Origin: Christiangramia sp.
GTDB lineage: Bacteria; Bacteroidota; Bacteroidia; Flavobacteriales; Flavobacteriaceae
Direction of reading: 5' to 3'
DNA: 23,741 bases
NCBI GenBank assembly: GCA_024635735.1
Contig: JAGXII010000069.1
Coordinates: forward strand, 1 to 23,741
Part shown: positions 1 to 7,076 of the stretch, in pieces
Layout: each line of letters opens with the position of its first letter
Position numbering within the stretch: position 1 is the first letter of the stretch
The notes under the pieces: model-generated
Database searches by the model: none
What the model was told of the DNA's origin: nothing
The model's input: the letters and a program-made list of their open reading frames with translations, nothing else
Made by a program: the position numbers and the translations under genes

Positions 1-47
1 CATCCGGTGATAAAAATCACAACTAAAAGAAATAAAAGTTTATTCAT
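1..47 (-). CDS. N-terminus of a probable lipoprotein (partial)
   Basis: Reading the minus strand from ATG at 47, the 15 complete codons give MNKLLFLLVVIFITG. The next codon begins TG, so it is Cys, Trp or a stop. A Lys followed by a run of Leu/Val/Ile/Phe is the shape of a secretion signal, and I-T-G-C would be a lipobox for lipidation and membrane anchoring. The ATG overlaps the stop of the CYTH gene by 4 bases (ATGA), which argues for a translationally coupled operon and for a real gene. The mature protein lies outside the window, so its function cannot be told. The Cys is inferred, not seen. Confidence 0.6.
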   Translation of the reverse strand, partial: MNKLLFLLVVIFITG

Positions 48-517
48 TTTTTACGATTTTTAAAAGGATTAGATATAAGTTTTGAATTGTAATAACTCAT
101 ATCCCCTGTCACTTCGCGGCCAAGCCAATTTGGTTTCTCGAAATCTTCCTCCTCATGATTAAGCTCAATTTCAGCTAATATAAGACCTTCATTATCACCC
201 AGAAATTCATCGACCTCATAGGTATGTTTTCCCTGCGGAACCAGGTATCGGTACTTTTGAATCTTACCAGGCTCGCTAAGTTTTAAAAGCTCTTTGGCTT
301 CGGTAACAGGAATCTGTTTTTCCCACTCAAATCTGGAAAGACCATTTTTTGTTGATTTCCCTTTAATGGTGAGGAAAGCTGCATCATCTGCAATCCTTAC
401 CCGAACTGTTCTTTCAGGATGAGTATTCAAATAAGCCTGTTCATAATACATCTTCTTTTTAGCCAAATCTTTAAAGTCCTGCGAATTCACCAAAAATTTT
501 CTTTCTATCTCTTCCAT
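44..517 (-). CDS. CYTH domain protein (probable inorganic tri-/polyphosphatase)
   Basis: 157 aa, the length of a single CYTH domain (triphosphate tunnel metalloenzyme family). The diagnostic ExExK motif is at residues 3-7 (EIERK). Further tunnel residues are visible in RVRIADDAAFLTIKGK (Arg and Lys contacts to phosphate), YEVDEFLG, and the acidic strand ILAEIEL that would bind metal ions. Known relatives hydrolyse tripolyphosphate or nucleoside triphosphates in the cytoplasm; short bacterial members act mainly on inorganic triphosphate rather than making cAMP. The exact substrate cannot be read from sequence. The gene follows the SDR gene with a 7-base gap and its stop overlaps the start of a lipoprotein gene, so it is probably the middle of an operon. 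The ATG at 517 is the natural start because ExExK normally sits at the extreme N-terminus. Confidence 0.88.
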   Translation of the reverse strand: MEEIERKFLVNSQDFKDLAKKKMYYEQAYLNTHPERTVRVRIADDAAFLTIKGKSTKNGLSRFEWEKQIPVTEAKELLKLSEPGKIQKYRYLVPQGKHTYEVDEFLGDNEGLILAEIELNHEEEDFEKPNWLGREVTGDMSYYNSKLISNPFKNRKK

Positions 518-524
518 CTATGTT

Positions 525-1196
525 TTAAGATCTTTCTGCAAGTTTTTTAATTTCATTAGATTCTATTCGTACATTATTGTGACCCTTATTTGCAACATAA
601 ATCATTGCCTTTACAATCGTTTCCGGATGAATACTTTGATATTTTTTTAATTTCCCATGCAAAAAATAATCTCCCACCTTCATCACTTTCTTCCAGATAG
701 CTTCCATTGGTCGACTTTCTTCCCTGTCCCCTGCTATAAGTGAGGGTTGAAAAATATAGGTCTTCGGAATCTTTTGTTCCAGTACCGCGCCCTCCATCTC
801 TCCTTTTGTACGATTATAAAAAATACGGCTGTCTTCTTTCGCTCCCAGGGCTGAAATCACCACAAAGGTTGAAATCTTATTCTGTTTACTCAATTTTGCC
901 GCGATAGCGGGGATTCCAAAATCGACCTTGCGATATATATCTTTATCGGGAGTCTTTTTCTGGGTACTTCCAACACAACAAAACACTTCATCTCCCTCGA
1001 AAAGATCAGAAAGTTTTTCCAGTTCAAAGAGATCTATAAGGTATTCTTGAATTTTAGGATGTTTCTTCTCCACTCTTTTCCTGGTAAATATTTTAATCTT
1101 TCGATACCTGTCATCCTCCAGTAGTTTTTCCAGTAAAATACTTCCGGTTAACCCGGTAGCACCAAGAATTATCGCTGTTTTCTTAATTACTGTCAT
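525..1196 (-). CDS. NAD(P)-binding SDR-like oxidoreductase (NmrA/HTATIP2 type)
   Basis: 223 aa. An N-terminal Rossmann nucleotide-binding motif GATGLTG lies at residues 12-18 (GxxGxxG spacing), followed by a strand ending in FTRKR that could contact the NADP phosphate. VFCCVGST near residue 71, VISALGA (residues 113-119) and Y127-N-R-T-K131 correspond to the later cofactor loop, the active-site Ser region and the YxxxK pair of extended or atypical SDRs. The closest familiar family is the HTATIP2/YbjT-like group, whose substrates are mostly unknown. The start ATG at 1196 overlaps the stop of a 48-aa upstream ORF by four bases, and the CYTH gene starts 7 bases after the stop, so the three are probably co-transcribed. 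Family assignment is confident; the reaction is not known. Confidence 0.85.
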   Translation of the reverse strand: MTVIKKTAIILGATGLTGSILLEKLLEDDRYRKIKIFTRKRVEKKHPKIQEYLIDLFELEKLSDLFEGDEVFCCVGSTQKKTPDKDIYRKVDFGIPAIAAKLSKQNKISTFVVISALGAKEDSRIFYNRTKGEMEGAVLEQKIPKTYIFQPSLIAGDREESRPMEAIWKKVMKVGDYFLHGKLKKYQSIHPETIVKAMIYVANKGHNNVRIESNEIKKLAERS

Positions 1197-1339
1197 GGAA
1201 TTAAAACTTGAAAAATTATTAAATCAGAACAATCAAGTCTGTGATCTACATCTTCTGAAGTATAAATATCGGCATTTATTTTCTTAAACAATAGGCTGTT
1301 CTCCCCCAGTTCCTGAATAATATGACTGAAAATCTCCAT
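1193..1339 (-). CDS. Small hypothetical protein, 48 aa, coupled to the SDR gene
   Basis: An open frame on the minus strand starts at ATG 1339 and ends in a TGA (1195-1193) that overlaps the ATG of the SDR gene as ATGA. The product starts MEIFSHIIQELGENSLLFKK and ends DLIIFQVLIP. It has no signal peptide, no clear membrane helix and an acidic middle (YTSEDVDHRLD). I do not recognise a family. The exact stop/start overlap is the same arrangement as between the CYTH and lipoprotein genes of this run, which favours a translated ORF. Against it are the small size and the lack of a clear ribosome binding site (AT-rich leaders are usual in this phylum). It could be a real small protein, a leader peptide for the SDR gene, or a decayed remnant. 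Confidence 0.45.
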   Translation of the reverse strand: MEIFSHIIQELGENSLLFKKINADIYTSEDVDHRLDCSDLIIFQVLIP

Positions 1340-1441
1340 TTAATTTCTAATAAGACTTCTCGAAAACTGAGAAATATATGGGCAATACCGGTACATAGGA
1401 TTTTTAATTTCTGCTAAAAGATGACAGAAATTTTTTCGGCT

Positions 1442-1449
1442 TAAATTTG
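1442..1449 (+). promoter_or_regulatory. Probable -7 promoter element of dinB
   Basis: TAAATTTG (then C) matches the Bacteroidota -7 consensus TAnnTTTG. It ends only 4 bases before the GTG start of dinB, so transcription would begin at or next to the start codon. No TTG -33 element is clear at the usual spacing. Confidence 0.5.
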
Positions 1450-1453
1450 CATC

Positions 1454-2545
1454 GTGGAACCCCAAAGAAAAATTATTCATATAGATATGGATGCCTTCTA
1501 TGCATCTGTAGAGCAACTGGACAATCCTAAACTCAGAGGGAAGGCAGTTGCCGTAGGAGGGAGTTCCCAGAGAGGCGTGGTAAGTGCCGCCAGTTATGAA
1601 GCCAGGAAATTTGGTGTAAGAAGTGCCATGAGCAGTGTTATAGCCAGGAGAAACTGTCCAGACCTTATTTTCGTTAAACCGCGGTTTGAACGATATCGGG
1701 AGATAAGTGAGCAAATTCGGAAAATCTTTTTTGAATATACAGATTTGGTTGAGCCTCTCTCCCTGGATGAAGCCTACCTGGATGTTACACAGAATAAAAA
1801 GGGAAATCCAAGCGCCACCCTCATCGCGAAGGAAATTAGAAATAAGATCAAAGAAAAGACCGGGTTAAATGCCTCTGCCGGAATTTCTATAAACAAGTTT
1901 ATAGCTAAAGTCGCCAGTGACCTTAATAAACCTAACGGACAAAAAACAGTTGCTCCGGAAGAGGTCATAGTATTTCTGGAAGAACTTGATATTAGAAAAT
2001 TTTACGGGGTTGGAAAGGTTACCGCAGAAAAGATGTACCGTTTGGGAATTTTCAGCGGCAAGGATCTTAAAGAAAAAAGTGAGGCTTTCTTAAGTGAAAA
2101 TTTCGGAAAAAGCGGTTTACATTTTTATAATGTGGTACGAGGGATTCATCATAGCGAGGTAAAACCACACAGAATTCGTAAATCTCTGGGAGCCGAAAGA
2201 ACCTTTAATGAGAATATTTCTTCGGAAATTTTTATGCTGGAACGACTGGAAAATATCGCTGAGGAGATCGAACGCCGTTTAACCAAAAGCAAAGTTGCCG
2301 GAAAAACAGTCACATTAAAAATCAAATACAGTGATTTTACACTGCAAACCCGAAGTAAAACTATTTCCTATTTTATTTCCTCTAAAGAATTGATTCTTGA
2401 ATTAGCAAAAGAGCTTTTATATCAGGAAAAAATGAAGAATTCGGTTAGGTTGCTGGGCATAAGTTTGTCAAATCTGAATACAGAAAAAGGAGACCCACAG
2501 GAAGAGAAAAAAGAGATATCGGTTCAGCTAAAATTCAAATTTTAA
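1454..2545 (+). CDS. dinB: DNA polymerase IV (Y-family translesion polymerase)
   Basis: 363 aa, full length for DinB. The catalytic metal ligands are visible: D11 in IHIDMDAFYASVE and the pair D105-E106 in LSLDEAYLD. The palm/finger region, a helix-hairpin-helix thumb (IRKFYGVGKVTAEKMYRLGI) and a C-terminal little-finger domain follow in the usual order. The tail ends EISVQLKFKF, which resembles the QLxLF-type clamp-binding peptide through which Pol IV meets the beta sliding clamp. The role is low-fidelity synthesis past DNA damage in the cytoplasm. The start is GTG at 1454: it gives the family N-terminus RKIIHIDMDAF, and no ATG lies upstream in frame. A TAAATTTG box just before it suggests a leaderless mRNA. 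The gene stands alone, divergent from the SDR/CYTH run and convergent with pyk. I saw no recognisable LexA box. Confidence 0.96.
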   Translation: MEPQRKIIHIDMDAFYASVEQLDNPKLRGKAVAVGGSSQRGVVSAASYEARKFGVRSAMSSVIARRNCPDLIFVKPRFERYREISEQIRKIFFEYTDLVEPLSLDEAYLDVTQNKKGNPSATLIAKEIRNKIKEKTGLNASAGISINKFIAKVASDLNKPNGQKTVAPEEVIVFLEELDIRKFYGVGKVTAEKMYRLGIFSGKDLKEKSEAFLSENFGKSGLHFYNVVRGIHHSEVKPHRIRKSLGAERTFNENISSEIFMLERLENIAEEIERRLTKSKVAGKTVTLKIKYSDFTLQTRSKTISYFISSKELILELAKELLYQEKMKNSVRLLGISLSNLNTEKGDPQEEKKEISVQLKFKF

Positions 2546-2587
2546 AAATTATTCAGCCTTAGAACTACCTCTACATTTAGTGATTAT

Positions 2588-2639
2588 AAAAAAATAGCCT
2601 CGAATGCACTGATAAATTATTAGTACAATCGAGGTTATT
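2588..2639 (-). terminator. Terminator of the pyk operon (shared with dinB)
   Basis: An almost continuous inverted repeat occupies 2593-2639, with outer arms AATAGCCTCGA and TCGAGGTTATT. Read on the minus strand the hairpin is followed by seven T (the A run at 2588-2594), so it is a good intrinsic terminator for pyk. On the plus strand the tail after the hairpin is a weaker AATTATTTTG, which may still end dinB transcripts. Confidence 0.8.
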
Positions 2640-2657
2640 AATTATTTTGAAATAAGT

Positions 2658-4088
2658 CTATTCTATTTCAGAAACCCTAAGGGTATTTACCATTCCTTTT
2701 GCAGCAATTGGCATTGCAGCAAGGTTAATCGTAAAATCACCGGCTTCTACGAACTTATATTTTTTAGCTATTTCATTAATGTCTTCTATAGTCTCATCTG
2801 TACTAACAAATTTATCATAGAAAAAAGCTTTCACTCCCCATAAGAGGCTTAACTGATTCAATATTCTTTGATTTGAAGTAAATACAAGAATATGAGCTTC
2901 CGGCCTCCAGGCAGAGATCTGAAATGCGGTATAACCACTATTGGTCAGGGTACAAATAGCTTTTGCTTTTATTTCATTTGCCATATGAGCTGCGTGATAA
3001 CACACTGCTTTAGTAATATATCGCTTTGTTCTCACATGTGGTGGTTCATGAGGAACCTTAATAAGTGGTGAGTTCTCAACACTGTTCAAAATCTGCGCCA
3101 TCTTCTCGATCACCTGAACCGGATACTGTCCAACCGAAGTTTCTCCACTAAGCATCACCGCATCGGCGCCGTCCATAACCGAATTGGCGACATCGTTCAC
3201 TTCTGCCCTGGTTGGGGTAAGGCTGGTAATCATGGTTTCCATCATCTGGGTGGCGATAATCACCGGGATTCTGGCCTTTTTCGCGGTAAGCACCAATTTC
3301 TTCTGAATAAGCGGGACTTCATGGGCAGGAATTTCCACTCCAAGATCTCCACGTGCTACCATAAGCCCGTCGCAATAGGCAACGATCTTATCAATATTTG
3401 CCACTCCTTCAGGCTTCTCAATTTTAGCAATTATAGGAATTTTATATTCTGAGTGTTTTTTAATTAGATTTTGGAGCTCAATAAGATCTTCAGCATGCCT
3501 TACAAAAGAAAGAGCCATCCAGTCCACTCCAATTTCGCAGGCGAAAATAGCATCTTTAACATCTTTTTCAGTCAATGCAGGTAAAGAAATACTGGTATTG
3601 GGAAGATTTACTCCTTTTTTAGATTTTAAAGGTCCGCCCTGAATAACCCTGGTTTTAACCTCATCCTTTTTATTGGTATGTACCACTTCAAAAATGAGTT
3701 TCCCGTCGTCTAACAAAATCCTTTCCCCGGCTTTAACGTCCTGAGGGAAGGAATCGTAATTCATATAAACTCTTTTGGCTGTACCTTTAAATTCCATTCC
3801 TGTGGCAAATACTATCTCATCACCTTCACTCACTACAACTTCCTCCTTCATAGTTCCAACCCGAAGCTTAGGACCCTGTAGGTCGCCAAGGATAGCAGCA
3901 TTAAAACCATCTTCCTCATTTAGTTCACGTATCATTTGGATACGCTCTTTTACGTCATCATAATTTGCATGAGAAAAATTAATTCGGAAAACATTTACAC
4001 CTGCCTGCAGCATTTTTCTTAGTACATCCTTACTACTGGTTGCAGGGCCCAGTGTAGCGACAATTTTTGTTTTCTTATTGGTAGGCAT
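2658..4088 (-). CDS. pyk: Pyruvate kinase
   Basis: 476 aa, normal size for bacterial pyruvate kinase. It transfers the phosphate of phosphoenolpyruvate to ADP, giving pyruvate and ATP at the end of glycolysis. Visible signatures: the N-terminal KIVATLGPATSS and FRINFSHA (substrate-binding Arg and Asn), the beta-barrel active site PIIAKIEKPEGV with the catalytic Lys, the metal-binding MVARGDLGVEIP, the substrate loop ATQMMETM, and MDGADAVMLSGETSVGQYP. A C-terminal allosteric-type domain follows (ICTLTNSGYTA). The start ATG shares one base with the stop of the upstream IPExxxVDY gene (TAATG), so translation is probably coupled. The gene is last in the acpP-fabF-rnc run and is followed by a clear terminator. 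There is no C-terminal PEP-utiliser extension as in Bacillus. Confidence 0.97.
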   Translation of the reverse strand: MPTNKKTKIVATLGPATSSKDVLRKMLQAGVNVFRINFSHANYDDVKERIQMIRELNEEDGFNAAILGDLQGPKLRVGTMKEEVVVSEGDEIVFATGMEFKGTAKRVYMNYDSFPQDVKAGERILLDDGKLIFEVVHTNKKDEVKTRVIQGGPLKSKKGVNLPNTSISLPALTEKDVKDAIFACEIGVDWMALSFVRHAEDLIELQNLIKKHSEYKIPIIAKIEKPEGVANIDKIVAYCDGLMVARGDLGVEIPAHEVPLIQKKLVLTAKKARIPVIIATQMMETMITSLTPTRAEVNDVANSVMDGADAVMLSGETSVGQYPVQVIEKMAQILNSVENSPLIKVPHEPPHVRTKRYITKAVCYHAAHMANEIKAKAICTLTNSGYTAFQISAWRPEAHILVFTSNQRILNQLSLLWGVKAFFYDKFVSTDETIEDINEIAKKYKFVEAGDFTINLAAMPIAAKGMVNTLRVSEIE

Positions 4089-4573
4089 TATTCGAAAATT
4101 AGATTTTGTTTGGATTTTATTTTGTTTACTTCTACTGCATGCGCAGTTTGGATCTGTGGTATCTGCGCAACTTTTGTCAGTATTCTCGTAAATTCTTTTT
4201 GTTCAATTTCTTCACTTATCTTAAGAAAATAATCCACCCGGCCATATTCGGGTATAAGATTTACTTCCTGTGGTCGAACCTCTTCTTCCGCAAAGAGAGA
4301 ACCGGAACTCAAAATTTTCTTAGGTTCACCTTTAAACTTATTGGATACGAGGTAAAAGTTTCGATAGGTGTTTGGGTCTTTATGCGAGTATAGAGCATAT
4401 ACCGCCTGATAATCGGCATAGTTGAAATCTATATCTCTTCTTTCTCTTTCAAGCTTGATTTTGAGATACTTATTTATAAAATACGCCATTTTATATCCTT
4501 CTAAAGAGGAGTAAATGGCGATTAAATAAAAGTGCTCTTCTTCAACGTCCAGCAGCAGTTTATGCGATTGCAT
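4088..4573 (-). CDS. IPExxxVDY family protein
   Basis: 161 aa. The name-giving motif I-P-E-Y-G-R-V-D-Y is at residues 107-115, followed by FLKISEEIEQ. This is a small protein family of Bacteroidota that I know only by its motif and by its usual place beside pyk and rnc; no function is established to my knowledge. The protein has no signal peptide or membrane segment, so it is probably cytoplasmic. It is rich in charged residues in the middle (KIKLERERRDIDF). Its stop overlaps the start of pyk by one base (TAATG), and a 115-base gap with a dyad separates it from rnc. Tight coupling to pyk suggests co-expression and perhaps a link to pyruvate kinase, but that is inference from position only. 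Confidence 0.88.
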   Translation of the reverse strand: MQSHKLLLDVEEEHFYLIAIYSSLEGYKMAYFINKYLKIKLERERRDIDFNYADYQAVYALYSHKDPNTYRNFYLVSNKFKGEPKKILSSGSLFAEEEVRPQEVNLIPEYGRVDYFLKISEEIEQKEFTRILTKVAQIPQIQTAHAVEVNKIKSKQNLIFE

Positions 4574-4617
4574 AAATTCTTTACTTTAAGGTTAAAGATA
4601 ATATTTGATTAGTAAAA

Positions 4618-4684
4618 TGACGATTTTTACACCTTAAAATTCATAATTTTTTACGAAAACGTTTTAGTTTAAGTTAAATCGTCA
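4618..4684. repeat. Nested inverted repeat between rnc and the IPExxxVDY gene
   Basis: The outer arms TGACGATTT (4618-4626) and AAATCGTCA (4676-4684) are perfect 9-bp complements. Inside lie CTTAAA (4633-4638) and TTTAAG (4668-4673), and near the centre the palindrome AAAACGTTTT (4656-4665). The structure begins five bases after the rnc stop in the direction of transcription. It lacks the compact GC stem and T run of an ordinary terminator. It could be an mRNA processing structure, a weak terminator, or an operator. Confidence 0.5.
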
Positions 4685-4688
4685 AAAA

Positions 4689-5420
4689 TTATTTTATTTT
4701 ACTCTGTAAAGCGTAATAGGCTCTTTTGGAAGCTTTTTCTTCAGCCTTTTTCTTGGAAGTGGCCCGGGCCTTCGCTACCACGCGATCGTTAATACGCAGT
4801 TTTACCGCGAAATGCTTAAGTTCATCGTTGCCGGTGTCCTCATAAACCTCATAATCGAAGCCTTTTTTTTCTTTCTGACACCACTCTATGAGAAGGCTTT
4901 TATAACTAATTACTTTCCCTTCAAGTTGCTCAATATCAACATACGGATCTATAACCCGTTCATAAATAAATCTTCTGCAGTATTTATAACCACGATCCAG
5001 ATATATAGCTCCTATCAGAGCTTCAAAAAGATTCCCGTGAATATTTGCTCCAAATTGATCTGTCGGGATATTCGTTTCGATATATTTTAATAAGTTAAGA
5101 TCTTTTCCCAATTCGTTCAAATGCTTTCGGCTTACCACCTTAGAACGCATCTTGGTAAGATATCCTTCATTACCGCCGGGAACAGCTTTAAATAAATGGG
5201 AGGCAACCACGGCGCTAAGCATAGCATCTCCCAGGAATTCCATTCTTTCGAAGTTTATGGCGTTTCCTTCTTCGTCTTTCTTGTTTAGAGATCTGTGGGT
5301 GAAGGCTTTTTTATAATGAAAAATATTCTTAGGCTTAAACCCCAGAATTTGTACCAACACATTAAAAAAATTCCCGTCTTTAGAAAAACGGGAATTTAAT
5401 ATGTTGCGAATAACACTCAT
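4689..5420 (-). CDS. rnc: Ribonuclease III
   Basis: 243 aa. The N-terminal catalytic domain carries the family signature NFERMEFLGDAML, with E61 and D65 as metal ligands. A second acidic cluster is in GNLFEALIGAIYLD, with E133 matching the essential Glu of the E. coli enzyme. The C-terminal third is a double-stranded-RNA-binding domain ending in the conserved basic helix TSKKKAEEKASKRAYYAL. The enzyme cuts double-stranded RNA, including rRNA precursors. The position aligning with E. coli Asp114 appears to be Asn130 (GNLFE rather than a D before xxE), perhaps a lineage trait. The N-terminus is about 20 residues longer than E. coli Rnc. The start ATG lies 3 bases after the fabF stop, so it is in the same operon. 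Confidence 0.96.
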   Translation of the reverse strand: MSVIRNILNSRFSKDGNFFNVLVQILGFKPKNIFHYKKAFTHRSLNKKDEEGNAINFERMEFLGDAMLSAVVASHLFKAVPGGNEGYLTKMRSKVVSRKHLNELGKDLNLLKYIETNIPTDQFGANIHGNLFEALIGAIYLDRGYKYCRRFIYERVIDPYVDIEQLEGKVISYKSLLIEWCQKEKKGFDYEVYEDTGNDELKHFAVKLRINDRVVAKARATSKKKAEEKASKRAYYALQSKIK

Positions 5421-5423
5421 TGC

Positions 5424-6677
5424 TTACTCGTCTAAATTCTTAAATAACACACAGGCATTGTGTCCTCCAAAACCAAAGGTATTACTCATAACCACATTAA
5501 CCTGCCTTTTCTGAGCTTTGTTAAGGGTTAGGTTTAACTCCGGATCTATATTTTCATCCACATGTTCGTGGTTGATAGTAGGAGGTACAATTCCATTCTT
5601 CATTGAAAGGATCACAGCAATAGCTTCAATGGCTCCGGCTGCTCCTAACAGGTGTCCTGTCATGGATTTTGTGGAATTGATGTTTATTTTTTTCGCATGC
5701 TCACCAAAAACCTTCGAGATAGCTTTGAGTTCAGCTACATCTCCTAAAGGAGTAGAGGTTCCGTGAGTATTGATAGCATCCACATCTTCCGGTTTCATTC
5801 CGGCATTCCTTAAACAATTCTTCATAACAGCCACAACTCCATCCCCTTCAGGATGCGGTGCCGTCATGTGATAGGCGTCTGAAGATAATCCGCCACCAAG
5901 AACTTCTGCATAGATCTTTGCGCCACGCGCTTTTGCATGCTCATACTCTTCAAGAATAAGAGCACCGCCACCTTCTCCTAAAACAAATCCATCCCGGGTA
6001 GCGTCAAATGGTCTTGAAGCAGTTTCCGGACTTTCGTTTCTGGTAGAAAGCGCATGCATCGCATTAAATCCACCCATCCCAGCCATTGTTACAGCCGCCT
6101 CAGATCCTCCTGAAACGATAATATCACTATGGCCTAAACGAATGTTGTTCAACGCATCAATCATGGCATTGGCAGCAGAGGCACAGGCTGAGACCGTGGT
6201 ATAATTCGCTCCCATAAAACCATGACGAATGGAAATATTACCAGGGGCAATATCGGCAATCATCTTTGGTATAAAAAACGGATTAAACCTGGGAGTCCCA
6301 TCTCCCTGCGCAAAATTGATAACTTCGTCCTGGAAAGTTTCAAGACCCCCGATACCAGCTCCCCAAATAACTCCAACGCGATATTTATCTACCGTATTGA
6401 GATCTATTCCGGAATCTTTTATCGCCTCATCGGAAGATACGATCGCATACTGAGCAAACCTATCAAGTCTTCTAACTTCTTTACGATCAAAGAAGTCCAA
6501 AGGATCGAAATTTTTGAGTTCGCAAGCGAATTTAGTCTTGAACTTTTCGGCATCAAAATAAGTGATAGGCGCGCTACCGCTTTTACCATTTACCAGTCCT
6601 TCCCAATATTTCTCAATATTGTTACCAATTGGGGTTAAGGCACCAAGGCCCGTAACTACAACTCGCTTTAACTCCAT
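5424..6677 (-). CDS. fabF: Beta-ketoacyl-ACP synthase II
   Basis: 417 aa, standard length. It condenses malonyl-ACP with acyl-ACP in each elongation round of type II fatty acid synthesis in the cytoplasm. The full Cys-His-His triad is present: C165 in TVSACASAANAM, H305 in NTHGTSTPLGD and H342 in KSMTGHLLGAAGA. The conserved start VVVTGLGALTPIG and the C-terminal NTFGFGGHNA complete the thiolase-fold signature. The Cys-His-His arrangement, rather than Cys-His-Asn, separates it from FabH. It follows acpP by 16 bases and precedes rnc by 3, so it is in the middle of an operon whose first gene encodes its acyl carrier. Confidence 0.97.
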   Translation of the reverse strand: MELKRVVVTGLGALTPIGNNIEKYWEGLVNGKSGSAPITYFDAEKFKTKFACELKNFDPLDFFDRKEVRRLDRFAQYAIVSSDEAIKDSGIDLNTVDKYRVGVIWGAGIGGLETFQDEVINFAQGDGTPRFNPFFIPKMIADIAPGNISIRHGFMGANYTTVSACASAANAMIDALNNIRLGHSDIIVSGGSEAAVTMAGMGGFNAMHALSTRNESPETASRPFDATRDGFVLGEGGGALILEEYEHAKARGAKIYAEVLGGGLSSDAYHMTAPHPEGDGVVAVMKNCLRNAGMKPEDVDAINTHGTSTPLGDVAELKAISKVFGEHAKKININSTKSMTGHLLGAAGAIEAIAVILSMKNGIVPPTINHEHVDENIDPELNLTLNKAQKRQVNVVMSNTFGFGGHNACVLFKNLDE

Positions 6678-6693
6678 ATAGGTGTGTTGATTT

Positions 6694-6930
6694 TTATTTT
6701 TTAGCGTCTTCGATATATGAAATTGCCTGACCTACAGTAGCGATATTCTCTGCCTGATCGTCTGGAATCTGAATGTCGAATTCCTTTTCGAATTCCATGA
6801 TCAATTCCACTGTGTCTAGTGAATCAGCACCCAAGTCGTTGGTGAAGCTGGCTTCGTTTACAACTTCGTTCTCGTCAACTCCTAATTTGTCAACGATAAT
6901 AGCTTTTACTCTTGATGCAATGTCTGACAT
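6694..6930 (-). CDS. acpP: Acyl carrier protein
   Basis: 78 aa, acidic, and the right size for AcpP. The attachment site DSL is seen in NDLGADSLDTVELIMEFE, with S37 expected to carry 4'-phosphopantetheine. The protein holds growing acyl chains during fatty acid synthesis and donates them to FabF, encoded directly downstream. Helix I (IASRVKAIIVDKLGVDE) and the C-terminal VGQAISYIE match the family throughout. The ATG at 6930 is preceded by a TATTTTTG -7 box on the minus strand, so acpP is probably the first gene of the acpP-fabF-rnc run. It is divergent from purN across a 146-base gap. Confidence 0.98.
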   Translation of the reverse strand: MSDIASRVKAIIVDKLGVDENEVVNEASFTNDLGADSLDTVELIMEFEKEFDIQIPDDQAENIATVGQAISYIEDAKK

Positions 6931-6959
6931 AATTTTTTATTTTAATTTTGATTAGGTGG

Positions 6960-6967
6960 CAAAAATA
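6960..6967 (-). promoter_or_regulatory. Probable -7 promoter element of the acpP operon
   Basis: On the minus strand these bases read TATTTTTG (then C), matching TAnnTTTG. Transcription starting about 6-7 bases on would leave a leader of roughly 23 bases before the acpP ATG. A clear TTG at -33 is not visible. Confidence 0.5.
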
Positions 6968-7010
6968 AAAAACTTTATTTTAAAACCGATTTTTACTCCG
7001 AAAATGTGAT

Positions 7011-7021
7011 TGTAATTTACA
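7011..7021. promoter_or_regulatory. Possible operator palindrome between acpP and purN
   Basis: TGTAATTTACA is a perfect odd palindrome in the divergent spacer. It overlaps a second, offset dyad, GAAAATGTG (7000-7008) with CATATTTTC (7020-7028). It lies upstream of the acpP -7 box, where an activator or repressor could sit. AT-rich palindromes arise easily by chance, so this is tentative. Confidence 0.25.
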
Positions 7022-7076
7022 TATTTTCATCGAAACCAATTAATTTTACATCCTAATAAATGTTAAGAGCCTAATT

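Noticed and set aside
1357..1373. TTCTC-N7-GAGAA dyad in the dinB/SDR spacer, possible SOS operator
   Set aside because: Only five-base arms in AT-rich DNA, with no known LexA box of this form that I can name, and too far from the dinB -7 box to be convincing.
1340..1714. 124-aa frame on the minus strand opposite dinB
   Set aside because: It lies mostly antisense to the conserved dinB catalytic region and has no recognisable domain; a shadow frame.
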